In this document: positions 24,225 through 35,900 of the stretch, piece after piece | Numbering within the stretch: position 1 is the first letter of the stretch | How the letters are laid out: the number at the start of each line of letters is the position of its first letter | Assembly (NCBI RefSeq): GCF_009730915.1 | Contig: NC_052474.1 | Coordinates: forward strand, 21,859,501 to 21,923,500 | Source of the DNA: Dioscorea cayenensis subsp. rotundata | Taxonomy: Eukaryota > Streptophyta > Magnoliopsida > Dioscoreales > Dioscoreaceae | Length of the DNA: 64,000 bases | Reading direction: 5' to 3' | Program-made: the position numbers and the translations under genes | The notes under the pieces: generated by a model | What the model saw: the letters and a program-made list of their open reading frames with translations, nothing else | Told to the model about the DNA's origin: nothing | Database searches by the model: none

Positions 24225-25903
24225 CTAGAATTTCTCAGAGCACCCTGTGTAATAAATCAGAGTGTTAGGCACATAGTATCATCAGATTATGATCTTATCA
24301 CTGTTAAACAATTGATAACTTACTGGTAGGAAGAACAGGTGAGAGGATCTGTTTGATGTTAAGGGACTCAACAAAGTAAAGTATTTCTTCGTTACCAGTT
24401 GCCATAAATAACTTCAGAACCTTTTCTGTCAATTTCCCTGCATGCAGGGTTTCCTGTCCATTAAGCAAATATAAGGTTGTTAGATGTCTAGCTGAAGCTT
24501 TGCAGGAGGTGGCAGATGTATAACTTTCCCAATATTATATAAGATGTCAACATTGAACTCAATCACCTTGTTAACACATTTTTGCCTAGGAGGATGGCCC
24601 AAAAAGAAATACATGTCAAGAAGCACCAAACTAGTTAAATGGCAGTTAAGATGTACTGAACTAGCTAAATGGCAATTCCACAAGGTGCAAAGCTTACTAA
24701 GTCAAAATCTTGACATTTCTTCAAGGTACAGTTGCCATTTCACAATATATCTCCAGTAATCAGTGAAAATGATAACATGTAGCTATGTGAAACCAAGCAA
24801 GCTTATGGCAGGCAAAGCATTCCCTATGACCATTTTCGTCTCAGAAAGATCTGAAGTTCTGAAAGTCACAGCATTTATCTGCATGATTTCCTAAGAACTC
24901 AATGAAAGAATAACTTAAGTGGAGCTGATTATGTATTAGTTATACATAATAAACATCACATATGACTTCATCTATATATATATATTATCTTACCAATCCA
25001 CCATACAAAAGAAACACCTATATGATTCGGGATCGCGCTAACAAAAGGCTTATAAAACAAGAAACCACTTAGATCATGAAGAGTAGGAAAATAGAAATCT
25101 CAAACTCCTTGATGACGACTGAAAATTCTACACAAAAATAAATAAATAAATAAATAAATGGATATAGATGTTACAGAAAGCCCTAAAGCCAAAACCCATC
25201 ATCTCTTCACCACAAAGGTTCAGAATCCAACTAGAATCACATACACAGAATAAATCCACTAGATAATTTTGATCTTTTTTCTTGAATAAAAGCTTTGTAA
25301 GACAAAGAGACACACAGATCATGAAGAATAAGAGCATCAAAACTCCTAAAATTCAAGATGAACAAAAAAAAAAAGGGATCCATTCAAAAGAATCAAAATA
25401 AAATCACACAAAGAGAACAACAAAACATAGATTTATAGATGAAGAATCGAAACAAAACATTCCAGAATTCAGATTCAAACAACAACAATAACAACAATAT
25501 CAACAAAAAAAAACATAAATTCGTAATACCACAAGCAAAAGAATCAAAATAAAATCACACAAAGAGAACAACAAAACATAGATTTATAGATGAAGAATTG
25601 AAACAAAACATTCCAGAATTCAGATTAAAAAAAAAAACATAAATTTGTAATACCACAAGCAAAGGAAATCATCAGCATCAGCATCAGCATCAGCATCAGC
25701 ATCAGCATCAGCAACAGAGTTTTGTTGATAGAAAACAAGGGATTGATTTGGGGAGAAAAAAAAATTTAAAAAAAAAAAAAGGGATGGATTACCTTGAAAA
25801 GGAGAGTGAGGATGGGGTCAGGGATGGCGGAGAGGTCGGTGAAGTGGGAGATGTGGAGAAGGGCTGAGTCAATGGTGAGAGAAAGCAACGATGGCGGTAA
25901 CAT
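24225..25903 (-). CDS. unrecognised 86-residue protein in three exons directly upstream of RGP5
   Basis: Exons on the minus strand: 25903-25793 (37 codons, start MLPPSLLSL), 24453-24324 and 24244-24225 (stop TAG). Junctions are canonical: CAAG/GTAATC, then acceptor ACAG/GAAACC; CCTACCA/GTAAGT, then ACACAG/GGTGC. The joined frame is open throughout and ends LPTRCSEKF. The protein is small and mostly helical-looking (FTDLSAIPDPILTLLF, GKLTEKVLKLFMATGNEEIL, FVESLNIKQILSPVL), with no signal peptide or membrane segment. I do not recognise a characterised domain. Three exons in one frame with good splice sites argue that it is real. Its stop is 78 nt before the RGP5 start, with no ATG between. Intron 1 holds repeats. 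Confidence 0.72.
25385..25660. repeat. 151 bp direct duplication in intron of the small upstream gene
   Basis: A segment starting CAAAAGAATCAAAATAAAAT occurs at about 25385 and again at 25536, with near-identical following sequence (ATAGATTTATAGATGAAGAAT). The second copy has lost an AAC-rich piece. It is intronic. Confidence 0.8.
25670..25712. repeat. (CATCAG)n microsatellite
   Basis: Seven or so CATCAG hexamers in tandem within the first intron of the small gene upstream of RGP5, close to its donor site. It is likely to vary in length between individuals. Confidence 0.9.
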
Positions 25904-28442
25904 AGACCAAACCGAGACGGATCGAAGAAGGCAAGCAAATAAAGGTAGAATTTTTCTATGGCTGGTGGTGGTGCTGAGCTGTTAGCACGGCAAGGTCGTC
26001 TCACAGAACCACCATTATCGTATCATCCGCCATTGCCATCCTCCAACTCCTTCAACTCCAACAAAAGGAACATCCACTCCCTAGTCTTCGTTTTCCTTTT
26101 CCTATTATTTATTTATTTAAATTATTCTATTTAATATACGGTGGACTAGCTTTGAGTTTGAATTTCTCATATTACAATTTAATTTTTCTTGTTTTACGAT
26201 GGACTAATCACTGAGTTTGAACTTTTTAAATTATAAATTATTTTCTCTTGTTCTATACCCGTTTATCATTTGTTTTGTTATTTGTCGACTTTATCAAACA
26301 AAAAAAATTATTTAATTATTTATTTTTTCTGATCTTATTTATACTACTATCGTTTGAGAATTTCTTTTTAATTTTTTATATATTTTTTTAAAAAAAATTT
26401 ATGAAGTATTACATTTTTTTCTTCTAAATTTTTTTTATTTTTTATATATTTTTACTTTTTAATATTTTTTTAAAAGAGATAAAATGCTAGTTAGAGAGAA
26501 ATAAAAGATATAATTAAAATAGGGGGAGAAATTAATAATTTTTTTTTATAAATTTTTAAATAAGAATAATTTTAGAAAAGTGAGATATATATATATATAT
26601 ATATTATAAATTTTAGATTATTAACTGATTTTAAATGATTTTTTTAATGTGTTTGAATTAGTTCAAGTGGACATATAAATTTTACCAAAGAAAGTGCTTG
26701 TTTGGGTAAATTTCAGAATTTTTTTTAAGAGGTTTAAAAAGAAGCACCAATAAATCTTTGTATCTTTTTTAATCACTAAAAAACGATATTTAAATTTATC
26801 ATAATTTTAATTAATTTTTAATAAAGTGGGTAAACTACATTTATGACGTGCACAAGCATTATTATCTCAACATATTTATGTTTTTACTTTGTATGAGTTA
26901 AGGTTTAATTTCGGTAAAAATATGATATTTTTACACAAAAAATTTGGTACAAATAGATTAAGAGGCAATTAGCTTTATTGTAATCTAGTGACACCTACTT
27001 TCATAATTATTTTACTGATATTTAGTAAAAATCCCCTTAGACTTTTGTTGTAAACTACTCCATCTATCTCATTACTACCAAGAATATTGATAATAAATTT
27101 GCTTTAAATATTAATAAAGTATATTCAAAATCATAATAAACATATAAAAACATGGTGCTTTTGGTTATATGCTCCTAATAAATTATTTATATCACTTGCA
27201 CAAGTATAAATTTATAATTATATCCCACAACTCAGTTGTCCTTACATTATTGACCATATATCTATTTTTTTTAATTCAACAATTATTACGATATAATCAT
27301 AAACGATGAAATGACAAAAATGTCTTTAATAAGATCAAAAGTTTTGAGTCTATATACATAACCAATAAATAATTTGGTTTAAACTAGTAATTTTAAGGGT
27401 ATAGAAAAAAAAAAGACAGTAAAACATTGATAATTTCAAAATACTAACACATAGGGGTTATACACGTAAATCTCCATTACGATGATTTTTTTTTTTAAAC
27501 TAGCAAACACCGCCATAAGATACCAAGAGGCAACCATGCATGGTGGTGTATTAGTTATGATAGTTTAATGGCCTCTAAAAAATTTATTAATTCGATCAAA
27601 TGTGGCACTTTTTTATTGTGCCATTATATGCATGTTCAAAAGATTTTTCAAAAACAAAACAAAATTAAGGTATGTTTGAATACCACTAAATTCCAAGAGG
27701 CAACCATGCATGGTGGTGCATTAGTTATGGTAGTTTAATGACCTCTAAAAAATTTATTAATTCAGATGTGACACTTTTTTGTTGTGCCTATTATGTGCAT
27801 GTTCAAAAGATATTTCAAAAACAAAACAGAATTAAGACATGTTTGGATACCACTAAATTTTATAAGAATGATAGTAATTCGTATGGAATTTAATGTAGGA
27901 AATTATAATAAAGGTTGTTTGGACATTATTTTTACCGTATAAAATTACTATAAAATCATATGATTTCATAGTAATTTAAATAAAAAAAAAGTGAGAACCA
28001 AATTATTTTTTCTCTTTATTTTTTGAGCTCGTGAGTATTGCAGGCGTTTGGTAGCACTTTTCTATAAATCCCCCGTCTTGGAATAAAGGAAAAAGATATC
28101 CCTAAAAACGATACGTAAATAGTAAATGAATAATATTATATTTATATAATATTTTATAGTATATGCACCGTCTATTATCTTCGGTCTGCCCATTCATCAT
28201 TTTGTAACGGGTTTCTTTGTGTAGAAGGGTATAAAAGTGATTATAACTTTGCAATTGCAGGGGTATATCCATGAAGTTAGAAGGTTTTTGTCTTTTAGAG
28301 GGTGCATACGCAAAATAAACCCAAAAAAAAAAAACTAAGGGTCTAAACGAAAATAAGAGCTAACGAGGGGGTGAATGCAAATTTAGTAATTTTAGAGAAG
28401 AAGGAGAAGAGAAAACGCAGTGATGGTGCTCTCATCGAAGAG
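25904..28442. other. AT-rich intergenic region between divergent genes
   Basis: This lies between the 5' end of the minus-strand small gene/RGP5 unit and the 5' end of the BSD-domain gene, so promoters of both probably lie here. Apart from (TA)n near 26585 and a 170 bp duplication at 27523, I see no structured feature or open frame that looks like a gene. Confidence 0.6.
27523..27862. repeat. 170 bp tandem duplication
   Basis: CCAAGAGGCAACCATGCATG begins at 27523 and again at 27693. The two units share long stretches (TTAGTTATG, AATTTATTAATTC, TTCAAAAGAT, CAAAAACAAAAC) with scattered substitutions and small indels. Each contains a TTTGNATACCACTAAATT end. It may be a duplicated transposon fragment. 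Confidence 0.85.
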
Positions 28443-31400
28443 ATGAGTGCTCTCTCTTGGCGATGGTCTTTCCGGAGACGAGGAAGCGCCTCATCGGAGG
28501 AGAAGAAAGGAAGCTCCGATGACGAGTGGATCATGGAGGAATTTGGTGTCACTGAGCAGCTCTGTGAGTTCGTCAGTGGCTTCAATGTCAGCACTTTCAA
28601 GGATTTTCCCCTCCAAGGTTGTTTTCAATTGATTTTTCTCATTTGATTCATGTTTTTGTTCTTGGGTTTATGGATTTCGTTTGTAGATCGTTCGGAAGAG
28701 CCGATCTCGGCTACGGTGACGTCTACTGTGAGAAAGGATCTCACTGAGTGGCAGGAGAGGCATGCAAGCCTTGTCCTTTCCAAAGTCAAGGTAGTTCTGG
28801 GTCAGTTATTTCTCTTAATGTTTGTTTTATCTTGATTTTTATTCTATTTAAGTGAAGAGCAACCACTATCTCTCATTGCTCATCTTGATTCACTGTGAAA
28901 AACCTCTTTTTTTTTTATGCTTTATATGTTTTGTGGATCACCTGATGGCTAGTGGGGATGTAAATGATTTAGAGGATGAAAGCAAATTCATAAGTACATA
29001 ATGGATGACTGCTTCTGTTTGTCAATGTTTCAAGCGTTAAATTTGCTAGCTTTGTTTTACCAATAAATTTTTGAGCTGGTGGACTATGTCCCATTGCCTA
29101 ATCTTTGTTTTTTTTCCTCTACTTTTTTTTTTCTGGTGGGAGTAAAGAATTAGAGTTATCAACCATTGCTTATCTTGATTCACTGTGAATAACCTTTTTC
29201 TCTTCCCCATGTTTTATACTTATCACCTAATATTTTTTGCTTTCTACTTCTTTTTTCAAATGCTTTTAGTCTTAAATTTGCCAGCTTTGTATCTCTGATA
29301 ATTTTTTGGGATTGTTGGGGCACTGTAATGGTTTTTTTTACCAAAGGTTTAACCTTGGCTTTGGAAGAGCCCTTTCCTATTAGCGATAGGCCTTCTACAT
29401 GCATGCTAGAGATCATGCTGTTTGTGTGTGTATTAGTTTCCATAAAGCCCTCTTTTTTCTTCACTTTTGCAAATAACCACAGTTAGCTGAAGCATTGCAT
29501 GTTTATGTAGGCAAGGACTTGATCTTTATTTCTTTGAAAAAGATTGAAAAGAACATTATTTTAGGAATTGATCGAATTAAGAAGCAAGAACCTAGTGGAT
29601 GTTCCAACCCACTCAAATTGATTCAGGAATACAACTTTAAGTAGAAAGGTAGCTGTATTTCTTGCAAGTGCACCTTGACAACCTTCCCATTAGTGGTTTG
29701 GAGTTATGAAATCCTTCACAAATTCATCTGCAGCTAAATTAAGACAATCCTTTGCTAGTTTGTAATTAAATCAAGACGTAGGAAATTTAGATTAGGAACC
29801 ACAGGATTGGTACGTTATTGTAGAGAACGCTGGGTGCGCAATTATTTTACGATTAAGAAGCAATTGCCTCTTATACAGATTGTGTATGGATTTATTATAA
29901 CTATGGAATACCCCAGATTTGGGCCTACTGTCACTTGAATATATTGTCATTTGTCCTTTGGATTGGTGAATGCAAAATGAATTTGCTAATACATTGATAT
30001 TTCACTTAGGAGTTTGAAATTTGAATTGATGTATATATATTTTTTATTTTTACTGCATGTATCCTCTTTGCTTTCTTATAGGGTAAGTCATTTTTACTTT
30101 ACATAGCACACTTACTTTAGAATTATAACTTTGCTGCTGTTCATCCTTTCTTGTACGTGCTTGTTTAGTATGTGTAAGTTTCCACTTCTCATACTATGCT
30201 GTAACTTCAGTAGACCATTTTTACTTTACATTGCACACTTACATGTATGCTTATTTTGTGTGACTGTTTCTTTACCCATCTTTGATGTCATAATTTTTCT
30301 GGAATGCTCCTATTCTGCTTCCACAATTGCTTTCATACTAGTCTTTTCACATGCTTGTCTATTTTTATACAACAATAACAGAATACTTCTTATTTGCCAC
30401 CTTTAATTCTCTCTCCAACCATTCAAAATCTCATTTTTATTTCCATGAACACTTTAAGAAAGACATCTTGGTAAAAGTCCTTAACACTTCAAAGTTGCCT
30501 TGTTCCCCTTTGACAACATTGTAGAACATCAGACATTTGTGAAATCCTTTGGATGACAGATGTATTCTTTCACACGACCCATTTTTCTTTTCCCATGGTC
30601 AGCTTGATGAACATGGTTCATATCTATGGTCAACAATCTCATGCAGCAATGGCTACACATTCAGCAAACTCCCATTAGGTTTGCATTAATTCTCACCAGT
30701 TTGGATCCCATATCTTTAAGGCCTTCATGATTATTATTTTCTAATCACAAACCGGTTTTTATTTGTGTGCATGTACCTTCTGGAAGCGATGACTTTGCTT
30801 TCTAAAGGAAATGCCATCTATTTTCTGATGAACAATAATAATTATATTTACTGATTTAAGGTTTTCTAGTGCTCTTCAACTCGCTTCTTTTAGCAATAAT
30901 TGACATTGAATTTTACAGGATGTTTGCTTCCTTCTTCCAGGAAATCTCACAACTTCGATATACTTTGTGCCCTCGCCTTTTAAAGGAGCAACAATTTTGG
31001 AGAATATATTTTCTTCTAGTTAAGACTTACGTGACTCCGTAAGTTCCTTACAATTTCACTATATTTTTAACAATGATTTCACAACAGAATATTGCAATAA
31101 TCAAGTATTTAGGTATGTTTAGAGCATGCATCGTGGTTTTTGATTTCATGAGTTTAAGAGAATTTGTGTTTATTTGTGTCATTTCCATGGTGAGGAACAA
31201 TTACAAGCAAAGTATGGAGGGTGCAACTTACCCCTAGCATGTTTCATGTTGTTTATTACTATTTTTGTAAAGAAAAAAATATCTAAATTATTCTTAAGGT
31301 AAGTTTATTAGATTGAGTGTTGGAAATCAAATTGTTAACTTACAGTAGATCTCTTCATCATTAAAAGGTAGATGCTTCCTAACTTTTAATTTGGAGCGAA

Positions 31401-31754
31401 GAACTGAATAGGTGGATTTCAGTAGAAATGGATGGATCATACTTTTTGCAAGAAAAAAAAAAAAATCTTTGACTCTAAATTTAGATCATTGCACTACTCA
31501 TTGATAGACAAACACATTACTCATCAACCTAATGAATGGAAATCATGCTTTCAGTTGTTCTTCTCTTACTATTCATGAATTTTACATCAGGTTTGATTCT
31601 CAATTTCCTTGTTAGGTACGAGATACGTGCGCTACAAAAAGCGAAGATCAAGAAGATTAGCTCAGAAGATAATATATCAGCTAAAAAATCAGGCATCGAA
31701 GTGGAGATGATCGAATCAAAGAATCCAAGTGGTTCATCACTTTTAACACAATGA
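28443..31754 (+). CDS. small BSD-domain protein
   Basis: Four exons: 28443-28617, 28687-28790, 30941-31038 and 31616-31754 (stop TGA), with canonical borders and one continuous frame of 171 residues. After an acidic/serine-rich start ([14 protein letters not shown]), the region [23 protein letters not shown] followed by [32 protein letters not shown] leads to [17 protein letters not shown]. This has the spacing and closing FWxxYF hallmark of the BSD fold, found in TFIIH p62, synapse-associated proteins and plant proteins of largely unknown role. The C-terminus is a basic helix ([12 protein letters not shown]). An in-frame upstream ATG at 28371 would add 24 residues; 28443 is preferred because the protein then starts near the recognisable sequence. 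No localisation signal is evident. Confidence 0.85.
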
Positions 31755-32971
31755 CTATAAAGCCTCTTTGAGATGGAGGATGTTTTTCCACATTATTTCT
31801 CCGACATTATTCGGCATACTGAAGATTTGTGTTTTCGCGGCAGTTCTTGAACCTTCAAATTTCTCGAAATGGAGACTTGAACAGGCCTAACATCGATGCG
31901 ATTCGATTCTGAGAGGCCGTCTCTGGGATAAAGTTTTTACTTTTTTTTTTTTCATTCACTGATGAGGCTTTACTTATCAGCATATATGTTCAGAAAGGCA
32001 ACTGAAACTGCATGATTGCTAATAAAAGCTTTGGGTTTTGTTGATATAATTTATAAATTTGGTGAATTGGTTATTTCGGTTTAGTGATAATAATTGTAAT
32101 ATTTATTACTTGATGTATAAGCATCTCTCACCAAGTTTAATGTCACCAAGTTTGATGGGATAAAACTATTTTGGTCCATGTGGTATTTTCACAAGGGTGA
32201 ATTTACAGTTTTCCTATTTTTGTTATTTTATTATTTGTGATTTTTTATTCCAATTTTCTCACTATTGCACATATAAGTTGCTTTAAAAAATCTAAAAAAA
32301 ATTCTAATTTAAATTTTTTTTAAAAAAATATACAATTCAGATTAATCACTCTAAAGGGGCGGAAAATAAAGGTAAAAAAAATTATATTAAAAATTTAAAA
32401 TCATGAAAATATAAATTTTTTCTCTATATATATTATCAAGATAAGCAGCTAAGTTCCGAAGAAAAAGAGTATTCCATGCATACGTAACTATTAGGATTAT
32501 TAGCACATAATCACTACTCATACTCTTAAAAATACGACTTCACCCGAAATTTGACTCACATCATTTGTGATGGTGGTAATGAACCCGAATATAAATATAT
32601 ATAAAGGATGAGTAATTTAGAAATGTCTACAATAATCGATAAACGACTATATCTTTATGAATTTGAATAATATTAAAATATGTTATACAGTGTCACATAA
32701 TATTTATAAATAGTATAGAATGTATAGTATATATATATAAATAAATAATCGTTGGATCATCATCCAACGTTGCTGTGATCAACCGTATTTATAAAACAGA
32801 AATAAATTATCTTTCTCATTATATATATATATATATATAATTATTCATTTTCTTTGCTTTTCTTACAGGCCAACCCCTTCTCGTCTCCGGGTTTCTCGTT
32901 CCAAAGAAAGAAAGAAAGATCGAGCTTCGAGCTTCGAGCTTCGAGCTTCGAACTCAGTGACTCATCTATCC
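31755..32971. other. intergenic region, BSD gene 3' side and O-fucosyltransferase promoter side
   Basis: AT-rich with poly-T and poly-A runs, a (TA)n run at about 32820-32839, and a short GAGCTTC triplication near 32921-32950 in the presumed 5' UTR of the next gene. No gene is seen. Confidence 0.55.
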
Positions 32972-35900
32972 ATGGCGTCCGGCATCACTCCGTTGGAACT
33001 CCACCTCCACCCTTTACCAACTCCACAAGAAGAGATCCAAGAAGAAGAATTATCACCATCGTCATCAGCGCCATCGGCCGGGGCGAGCAGCTTTCTCCCG
33101 AGATCCCACTCCACTACTCCCCGCCACCAGCTTCATGGCTCCCCGAGATCCTTTGGATCTGGAGACTCCTCTCCTTTCCCTTTGTTAGGTAGCAGCAGGT
33201 TCTCTCATCCTCACTTGGGATCGGAGAGTAGCTGGAGGAGTTTGGTTCTCCGATGGTGGAGCCAGATGAAGGAACCACGGGAGAAGCAGAGGCTATGGCT
33301 CAACAGGAGGAAGGGGTGGCAACGGAGGAGAGCGAGAGGAGTTGCGGCTTGGATAGCGGTTGTGGGTTTCTTCTTTCTCATGAACTGGCGGATGTTTTCT
33401 CGGCTTCAGGAGAGCTCGGATGTCAGCGAGGATCTCTTGGGATTCTCGAATAGTAGTAGTTCTCGTATCGTGGTATGAACTCTAAATGGAAATTTTTGCT
33501 TTACTAGCTTCGTTTCTCTAGCTTTAATGGAACATTTCCATGATTTCTTTGTGTGGAGTTGTGATTCAATTATGTTTTCATCGTTTAGTTTGTTGGTTAC
33601 TATATTTGTTACATTTGAATTCTGATGGCAATATAGTTACGTTATATTTGAATTTTGAAGAATTTTTTGAATTTCATGATAATGTAGACTTCTTGGGTTT
33701 CTGAGATAGTTGGAAGATCTACACATCTGGTAGTAGTAGAGTTGCTTCAACTTATTTGTTGTTTGATAGATAAAATTGAGATTTATGGAACTTCTTAGCA
33801 GTTTACAAAATCTTAGTTTTCCTTAAAAACAACTTTCATTTGAAAAATAGTGAAAGTTTGTCAGTCTGTTGAGAAGTAATGAGATTGATATCTCTGCCTA
33901 CTCATTTTCGAAGTTCAGCAGGCCACCAATATATATGGTTTTCAAAATAGCTTATGATTGCTTCAACCACCTCCACATCATTTTCTAAGTTTAATTGTCT
34001 GGAGACTTTAGCTTAGTAATACTAAAAATTCATCTGTGTGCCATTTCCCAGCATTCCCCTTTCTCCCCTTCTTGGCGAACATCACGGTCTCTATGACAAT
34101 GATCCAATTGCATGTTTAACCATGCATCCAATTAGTTCTGTCATATGTGAACAGATTGGCATAACTGTGTCTCCCACCTTTCTAGAGCTCAACTGAAAAA
34201 ATGCATTTCATGTGCATAATCTGATTGAATTTAAGTGGTTTTGATGTTTATCTTTTTCTGTGAATAAACTATCCAATTTGTATGAGTAGGACTGAGGATG
34301 CACATATGATAAATATTCACATTATAGCTTATGCAAGTAATCTTAACCACATTTTACATTGGCATTTCAAGCCATGATCTTACAGGAGCGCATGCTCAGC
34401 TAAGTCATGTTAACTGGTGTTTTCATAGAAATGATGGCTTATTCCTGACCTTTGCGTTATGATTTTAATTGGTTATTCACCAAGTAATGCTACATATTTA
34501 TCATCTCTGAAACTAGTCTGTGAGTTTAATCAATTATTCAAAGAGATTTTCTTGTTTCTCTTTCTCTAAACACACTTGACACAACCAGAATCTGTGCCCC
34601 AACTATCAGGTCAGACAATTTTTTCTTGCTTAAGCTTTTCATATGCAAGTTTTTTCTAAATTCCCCTCTTACCAATCCAATCTTGGTTATCCTAAAATTT
34701 TTCTCCTTGATTGGGCTCCTTTTTGCATGTTTACTCTGCAACACTTGCCAAATATTTAAAAATTGTTCTATATTTCAAGTGTTCTGGGTTTCAATTCGAA
34801 TGGTTGTGGGGAGAATTTTTGTAACCTTGCTTGTGTATGCCAAACTTAATTAGTGTTACTTTATATACTTTTATGGCGTTATTGCATAGTTCCATTTTTT
34901 ATATCACTTGCAGAATAATTGGAGTAATAATGATAACGCCAAAAAACCTGGGAAAGTCATGTTTACCAGGCTGCTGGCTGTGGCAGCTCATGCCTTGGCA
35001 GAGGTATTATTGAATCTCGTAGTCCAATATCTTGGAAATGTGGTATAGATGGTGATTGGAAATTAACTATAACATCATTATGGTGCATTTTCATATCAGA
35101 GAGAGAAAAGACCGGAGCCTCCAGATTTATGGAAGGAGACCCTTATTTCATCCTCTTTATGGACTCCTTGTGCTAATCAGCGTAACTGGAGAACTTCTGG
35201 TAACATCCTTATCCTTCTACATGCTCTTTCTATGCATAATTTATCTTGAGCCATAAGAGCTTTCTCCTGAGCATTTTTTCTTCTATTTTTTTCTTTTGAT
35301 GCAGAGGGTAGCAATGGATACCTTCTTATTAGTGCAAATGGAGGTATAAACCAACAACGTGTGGCTGTAAGTTTTCCTCCCTAAGAAACATCATTATTTT
35401 CTTTGATATGATCCGGATCACTTTTGGTTATTATGCTCTATTATTGTCAGTGCCTTCATAATTCACAAATTATTAAATTTCAGTTTCTGCCCTTGGAGAC
35501 TGTAAATTGTTAGACAACAATTATTCTTAGTTATTTCCGAATGCATTGATTTACTTTTGAATGCATTGATTTGCTCTAAGGAATTTGAATTATGAATCTA
35601 CCATAATGGTGATATTGACTTCGTTGTGAAAATTTTAGTGGTTTTAATTTTGTAGACATCAACGATCAATCAAAAGCACTAGAAAAATTTACAACCATTG
35701 AGACAGTTGTTTTCAACTTTGGAATATAGATATTAATATTTTACACAACTATGCGAAAATGGCACGTATAACAATGGCTACTCCAATTTAAAATTCTCAA
35801 ATTTCTTTGCTTCAAATACTTTTTGAAACATAGGGAGTAAAACTTGAAGACCATAATAGGTTTTTACTCAAGTTCCACGGTTAAACTAGCCCAAGAGAGC

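Noticed and set aside
24480..24759. Open frames of 67 and 71 codons upstream of RGP5
   Set aside because: They lie in the intron between supported exons of the small gene and show no domain; the TTAAATGGCAGTT-type repeated strings there are intronic.
29180..29464. 94-codon minus-strand open frame
   Set aside because: It lies in an intron of the BSD-domain gene, is lysine-rich from T-rich DNA, and has no recognisable feature.
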